64,000 bases of DNA, from the NCBI GenBank assembly GCA_902756345.1, contig CACVQR010000006.1:186001-250000 (forward strand), read 5' to 3'. Under the pieces are notes generated by a model that searched no databases, was not told where the DNA came from, and saw only the letters and a list, made by a program, of their open reading frames with translations. Source of the DNA: Fibrobacter succinogenes (GTDB taxonomy: Bacteria; Fibrobacterota; Fibrobacteria; Fibrobacterales; Fibrobacteraceae). A program made the position numbers and the translations under genes. Position 1 is the stretch's first letter. Every line of letters starts with the position of its first letter. Below are positions 59,036 to 64,000 of this stretch, in pieces.

Positions 59036-60577
59036 ATGGTCTTAACCGTTTTCATTTTATACCTGTTGATGATGCTTGGCATCGGCTTTTACTTCTCCAA
59101 GAAGGCGAACAGCCTGAATGCCTACTACCTCGGCAACCGCGGCATGAACAAGTGGGTCGTGGCCATGTCCGCACAGGCCTCCGACATGAGCGGCTGGCTT
59201 TTGATGGGCCTCCCGGGCGCTATCTTCGTGAGCGGTTTTTCCGAAGCGTGGATCGGCATCGGCCTCGTCATCGGCACATACCTCAACTGGAAAATCGTGG
59301 GCCGCAGGCTCCGCAAGTACAGCCACTTCTGCGGCGACTCCATCACGCTCCCCGACTTCTTTGCGAACCGCTTCCGCGACAACAAGGGAATCATCCGCGT
59401 TATCGCCTCCATTTTCATTCTCGCGTTCTTCCTGTTCTACACGGTTTCGGGCTTTGTCGCTAGCGCAAAACTCTTCGGCACCATCTTCGGCATGGACTAC
59501 ACCACGGGCCTTATCATCGGTGCGGTCGTCGTGGTGAGCTACACCTTCATGGGCGGCTTCTTTGCCGTGTGCTGGACCGACTTTATCCAGGCGACCATGA
59601 TGCTCATCGCCGTCATCGCCATTCCCTCGATTATCATGGCGGGTTCGGGCGGTTTTGCTGCGACCATGGACGCCGTGAACGCGCAGAACCCCTACCTGTT
59701 GAGCCTGTTCACCAACGCCACCACCGGCAAGTCCATCGGTCTTATCGCCTTGATTTCTAGCCTCGCCTGGGGACTCGGCTATTTTGGCATGCCGCACATT
59801 CTAGTGCGTTTCATGAGCATCAAGAACGCCGAAGACATCAAGTTCTCCCGCCGTGTCGCCATGATCTGGGTCACCATCTGCCTCGGTGCCGCCATCATGA
59901 TTGCCATCCTCGGACGCTACTACGTAGAAGCGAACGGCATTACCGTCGCCGACCCGGAACGCATCTTCATGGTTCTCTGCCAGACGCTCTGCCACCCGGC
60001 TGTCGCCGCCATCCTCATGGCCGCTATCCTTGCCGCTATCATGAGTACCGCCGACTCGCAGTTGCTGGTTTCCGCTTCCGCATTCAGTAACGACCTCTAC
60101 AAGCACCTGTTCCGCAAGAATGCGAGCAACAAGGAAGTCATGTGGGTGAGCCGCGGCGTCGTGGTGCTCATTACGGTTATCGCGGTCATCGTGGCCATGC
60201 AGGGGGCGCCCAGCGCCAACGGCGCTGCACAGGGTAAGAGCTTCCTGGATGTCGTAATGAGCCTCGTGAGCTTTGCCTGGGGCGGATTCGGCGCCACCTT
60301 CGGCCCGATTATGCTCCTCGCCCTGTTCTGGAAGCGCACCACCCTCCCGGCAGCCATCGCGGGCATGCTCGTGGGCGGCATTACAACGTTCGTGTGGAAG
60401 TTCTACCTCTCCGGATTCTCCGCCGAAATCTTCCAGATTTACGAACTCGTGCCCGGCTTCGTGCTTAGCTTTGCGACCATCGTGATCGTGAGCCTCTGCA
60501 CCAAGGCCCCCAGCAAGGAGATTCAGGAGGAGTTTGACCAGGTGGAAAACACCCGCTTGAGCGATATGAAGCTGTAA
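59036..60577 (+). CDS. putP: Sodium/proline symporter PutP
   Basis: A 513-residue inner-membrane SSS-family transporter with about 13 helices. PutP features are YYLGNRGMNKWVVAMSAQAS, DMSGWLLMGLPGAIF (Na+ site region), GDSITLPDFFANRF, SYTFMGGFFAVCWTDFIQA and AAILAAIMSTADSQLLVSAS. The AAGGAG nine bases before the ATG is strong. Proline is the expected substrate by family. It ends with an intrinsic terminator at 60618. Confidence 0.94.
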   Translation: MVLTVFILYLLMMLGIGFYFSKKANSLNAYYLGNRGMNKWVVAMSAQASDMSGWLLMGLPGAIFVSGFSEAWIGIGLVIGTYLNWKIVGRRLRKYSHFCGDSITLPDFFANRFRDNKGIIRVIASIFILAFFLFYTVSGFVASAKLFGTIFGMDYTTGLIIGAVVVVSYTFMGGFFAVCWTDFIQATMMLIAVIAIPSIIMAGSGGFAATMDAVNAQNPYLLSLFTNATTGKSIGLIALISSLAWGLGYFGMPHILVRFMSIKNAEDIKFSRRVAMIWVTICLGAAIMIAILGRYYVEANGITVADPERIFMVLCQTLCHPAVAAILMAAILAAIMSTADSQLLVSASAFSNDLYKHLFRKNASNKEVMWVSRGVVVLITVIAVIVAMQGAPSANGAAQGKSFLDVVMSLVSFAWGGFGATFGPIMLLALFWKRTTLPAAIAGMLVGGITTFVWKFYLSGFSAEIFQIYELVPGFVLSFATIVIVSLCTKAPSKEIQEEFDQVENTRLSDMKL

Positions 60578-60617
60578 TCTAGAACGGGCTTGCGCCCAAC
60601 AGACGAAATTACAAAAG

Positions 60618-60645
60618 AGGCCCGCAGATGCGGGCCTTCATTTTA
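60618..60645. terminator. Terminator between putP and the opposing lipoprotein gene
   Basis: AGGCCCGC-AGAT-GCGGGCCT followed by TCATTTTATTT. Confidence 0.85.
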
Positions 60646-60681
60646 TTTCCAGGGATTCACCCTAAATCAGTTGTCGTATTC

Positions 60682-62070
60682 TTACTCGTCGTATTCCGGC
60701 GCTTCGAACGAAGTCGGAATGCGCGGCGTACCCTTATCATGATGAACGAACGAGAATCCGCTAATCTTGCCCGTTTCACGGTCAACCGTTCCGGTCTGCA
60801 ACTGGCCATACATGCTTGTCGTACTGCCCGGATTCAATAACATATTGAAGTCCATCACCATATAGTAGCCGTAAACTTCCCAGGTACCCGACTTAAACTC
60901 GACTTGCTTAGTCCCTTCGAACGCTTCCAGTTTCGAGGTTCCGTCGGCTTTCAACGTAAATGTCCAATCGACACCGTCTCTAGTCGCCACCCATTCGCCG
61001 ACAAAATCTTTGGCATCTTCGTAAGCGTACTCGACATCTTCAACTGTACAATTCAACTTTTCTCCATTGTACGCCGTAATCGCATCGTCGGTGCCCACGG
61101 AATAGGTGAACATCGTACGCGAAGACCCCACATAGTAGAGCGGGATCATCAACAGCGTGCTGCGCTGGATATCATAGCGACCGGCATTCCAGTTCACTAC
61201 TTGGCCATCGATTGACGTTTCATAAATATACGAACTGTCGAAGAACTTGAAGTTCCTCGTGGAATCGCCATCGGCACATTCATAGATTTTCTTCTGAATC
61301 GCCTCAGCCTTGGAAACTTTGCCCTTCGGAACAGCAACACTAGCCTTGATGGCTTCGCTGTAATCGCCTCCGTCTACAGAATACAGGACTGAACCTTCCT
61401 TATCGACCACGAACGAAATCTTGAAGCCGGCTTCCATTTTTCCTATAATCTTTTTGACGGCATCGGTTTCACGATACTGCAAGCCGGCTTTGTCTTTTTT
61501 AAAGCTCACCACGCCACCTGCAAAATCCGTATAGGTGACCACCCACAATTCGTCCGGAATGCGGAGGGCCAGAACGCCCTGCTTGCTGCCGGTCGACAGG
61601 TAGACGGTCTGGTCAAACAGATTGAGTTCGTAGTTCTTCTGTAAATCGGTGAGTTTCGCGGCGCGAGCCCCTTCCGGAGTTACTACAGAAGAAGACGAAA
61701 CTTCAGTGGATGAAGATTCCGGCGTTTCGCTAGACGAGGACTTCGGGGACTCGCTCGAAGAAGACTTGTCTTTACTTACGCTCGATGATGACTTGGAATC
61801 TTCCTTAGCTGAAGACGAAGACTTATCGGACGATTTTTCCGAAGAAGAAGACTTCTCCGAAGACTTTTCACTGGACGAGGACTTGTCGCCATCCTTGGAC
61901 GACGATGACTTGGCATCGCCTTTTTCGGAAGAAGAAGAGTCATCGCCTTCTTCCATGGAGGAAGAGGATTCTTCAGAAGAAGGGTCCGCCGAAGTGGAAG
62001 AGGAATCGTCGCCGCAAGCCGTAAACAGGAATGCCGACGAAATCAAAAGAGCTAAAAATTTATTTTTCAT
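60682..62070 (-). CDS. Ser-rich lipoprotein with uncharacterised C-terminal domain
   Basis: A 462-residue lipoprotein (MKNKFLALLISSAFLFTACG, lipobox FTAC). Residues ~22-135 form a highly repetitive linker of SSSSE / SSSSK blocks separated by charged pairs (EKS, KDGDK, SDK). A C-terminal domain of about 320 residues (from EGARAAKLTDLQKNYELNLF) has strands such as GVLALRIPDELWVV, FVGEWVATRDGVDWTFTLKA and YMVMDFNMLLNP. The last part resembles a lipocalin-like calycin. No family is recognised. A TATATT box ends 6 nt before the ATG at 62070, and the 41-nt inverted-repeat array lies upstream of it. Confidence 0.75.
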   Translation of the reverse strand: MKNKFLALLISSAFLFTACGDDSSSTSADPSSEESSSSMEEGDDSSSSEKGDAKSSSSKDGDKSSSSEKSSEKSSSSEKSSDKSSSSAKEDSKSSSSVSKDKSSSSESPKSSSSETPESSSTEVSSSSVVTPEGARAAKLTDLQKNYELNLFDQTVYLSTGSKQGVLALRIPDELWVVTYTDFAGGVVSFKKDKAGLQYRETDAVKKIIGKMEAGFKISFVVDKEGSVLYSVDGGDYSEAIKASVAVPKGKVSKAEAIQKKIYECADGDSTRNFKFFDSSYIYETSIDGQVVNWNAGRYDIQRSTLLMIPLYYVGSSRTMFTYSVGTDDAITAYNGEKLNCTVEDVEYAYEDAKDFVGEWVATRDGVDWTFTLKADGTSKLEAFEGTKQVEFKSGTWEVYGYYMVMDFNMLLNPGSTTSMYGQLQTGTVDRETGKISGFSFVHHDKGTPRIPTSFEAPEYDE

Positions 62071-62076
62071 GCCACA

Positions 62077-62082
62077 AATATA
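62077..62082 (-). promoter_or_regulatory. -10 box of the Ser-rich lipoprotein gene (leaderless)
   Basis: TATATT on the minus strand ends 6 nt before the ATG at 62070; no Shine-Dalgarno. The nearest 41-nt unit starts 60 bp further upstream. Confidence 0.5.
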
Positions 62083-62141
62083 GTTTATATAAAACGCATA
62101 ATCCATCGATTTCTGCACAACAACAAGTGTATTTTTGATCT

Positions 62142-62447
62142 GTACAGGCTAAATGATGGTACATTTAGCATTTCGCCTGTACAAAATCCATTTCACAGGT
62201 ATTTTTTGGAGGTTTTTCCTGAGCAGTACAGGCTTTTTTATGCGTTACATGCTTTTTAGCCTGTACAAGAATGCCGTTTTTCCTCTATTTTACATTAATT
62301 TATCCAAAAAGTACAGGCTAATTTGCAGAGTCGACGTCATTTAACCCGTACGGCAGCGAAAAAGCGAGTCCTTTTCGCATTAATTTATTCAAAAAAAGAC
62401 AAGAAAGTACAGGCCAACTCGCAAAGTCTGCGTCATTTAGCCTATAC
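62142..62447. repeat. Array of four 41-nt inverted-repeat units (GTACAGGC ... GCCTGTAC)
   Basis: Units at 62142-62182, 62226-62266, 62311-62351 and 62407-62447 each begin with GTACAGGC and end with GCCTGTAC or a close variant (ACCCGTAC, GCCTATAC). All are exactly 41 nt, with spacers of 43, 44 and 55 nt. Interiors differ except that units 3 and 4 match at 32 of 41 positions. Unit 1 also has an inner perfect 8-bp stem GCTAAATG/CATTTAGC. Spacers 2 and 3 share CATTAATTTATYCAAAAA. The 551-bp gap has no open frame that could explain this. Not a CRISPR, because repeats differ inside and spacers are similar. Confidence 0.85.
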
Positions 62448-62518
62448 CACAACGAATCCTCGGCGTATTTACGGCACTTTTTAGAAAAAAATCCCTCGCC
62501 GGGGGGGGCCGTCAGGAC

Positions 62519-62553
62519 AAAAAAAAGAAACCCCGCCGCTTGGGCAGGGTTCC
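62519..62553 (-). terminator. Intrinsic terminator of gapA
   Basis: On the minus strand GGAACCCTGCC-CAAGC-GGCGGGGTTTC is followed by seven or more T. Confidence 0.8.
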
Positions 62554-62621
62554 TAAAAGGTTTCTTAGCGGAAGTGCGGAAAACTAAGTGGCGTCCGCAC
62601 GACTAACGCTATCTAGAAATC

Positions 62622-63701
<1,080 letters not shown>

Positions 63702-63785
63702 TTACCTAAACGGACTAGGGTTTTTGTAAAAAAACTTGCTCTTTCAAACCTATCCCGACCGGCATAGGTGGTTCGTGAACCATAA

Positions 63786-63807
63786 ACGACTTGTATTAAC
63801 GAGTCGT
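63786..63807. repeat. Dispersed ATTA-loop hairpin, copy 2
   Basis: ACGACTTGT-ATTA-ACGAGTCGT; relative to 9041-9062 one C.G pair is replaced by A.T, and another position becomes G.T. Confidence 0.65.
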
Positions 63808-63917
63808 GTTGGCGAAAGCGAGGCGATATCGTAGGTTCTTACATGAAATAGAGCCGAGCGGTCTGTAAAGGGGGAAGTTTCCCCCTACTTGCAGCCTTGC
63901 CCCAGTGTCATCCTAGG

Positions 63918-63936
63918 CCCTTCGATAAACTCAGGG
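63918..63936. repeat. CCCTTCG..CTCAGGG hairpin element, intergenic copy
   Basis: CCCTTCGATAAACTCAGGG, followed by GTAAACTCCGTCGAAGGATC that carries the complement TCGAAGG. Coding-region copies are at 6926-6944 and 11576-11595. Confidence 0.6.
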
Positions 63937-63974
63937 TAAACTCCGTCGAAGGATCTAGGGCAAGTCTTCCAGTA

Positions 63975-64000
63975 CCCCCTCGCCTAAGGGGCTCCGCCCC
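63975..64000. repeat. GC-rich hairpin element, truncated by window end
   Basis: CCCCCTCGCCTAAGGGGCTC followed by CGCCCC; same family as 2811-2842, running off the right edge. Confidence 0.6.

Noticed and set aside
62142-62447. Possible CRISPR array
   Set aside because: Units share only their 8-nt ends, their interiors differ, and the spacers are related to each other. No cas gene is nearby.

Overview
The window looks like a Fibrobacter chromosome (F. succinogenes or a close rumen/gut relative). The evidence is three lipoproteins with the FISUMP domain and polyserine linkers, two arabinanase-like GH43 enzymes that share a Fibrobacter-type C-terminal tail, GH74 and CE6 plant-cell-wall enzymes with C-terminal sorting-like domains, and an anaerobic thiazole route using ThiH. 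I count 47 protein genes, two of them incomplete as sequenced: a nucleotidyltransferase cut by the left edge, and a FISUMP lipoprotein whose proper start is out of frame. There is no tRNA, rRNA, IS element or CRISPR array. The genome is compact and genes are commonly single or in pairs.

Layout. 0-4.5 kb: nucleotidyltransferase (partial), a DUF748/AsmA-like protein, and thiS-thiF-thiG. 4.5-8.8 kb: two paralogous secreted GH43 enzymes facing left, with a well-supported candidate structured RNA between them. 9-16.7 kb: malate dehydrogenase, a FISUMP lipoprotein with an 11-G tract at its 5' end, a zeta-like kinase/antitoxin pair, a U32-like protein, a YfcE phosphoesterase, and a polar amino-acid ABC transporter whose binding-protein lobes are in swapped order. 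16.8-23.7 kb: a 1471-residue GLUG-repeat surface protein, then an outer-membrane barrel plus PCMD lipoprotein pair. 23.8-36 kb: radical SAM YhcC-like, purine permease, argH, a second FISUMP lipoprotein, glyQS, an M23/LysM lipoprotein, a dihydrouridine synthase, an antiporter, a pilin-like protein and thiH. 36-49.4 kb: rpsO-pnp, an HD-GYP protein, ispG, serA, acyl-CoA synthetase, sstT, a GGDEF protein and a membrane protein. 49.5-62 kb: phosphatase lipoprotein, GH74, CE6, trmO, an Rpn-type nuclease, a third FISUMP lipoprotein, putP and a Ser-rich lipoprotein. 62-64 kb: a regular intergenic array of four 41-nt inverted-repeat units, then gapA.

How the genes work together. ThiS/ThiF/ThiG with the distant ThiH complete the tyrosine-dependent, oxygen-independent thiazole branch of thiamine synthesis. 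GH43, GH74 and CE6 together attack arabinan side chains, xyloglucan and acetylated xylan outside the cell. The FISUMP, PCMD and GLUG proteins belong to the exported surface repertoire. HD-GYP and GGDEF proteins give opposing cyclic-di-GMP activities. RpsO-PNPase is the usual RNA-metabolism pair.

The less expected content is mostly non-coding: the 41-nt array, a promoter-driven candidate RNA of about 174 nt, a double hairpin with complementary loops, a 14-copy heptamer tract, several dispersed hairpin families (two show compensatory base changes), and a recurring TATATT box only 6-9 nt before start codons that points to leaderless mRNAs.
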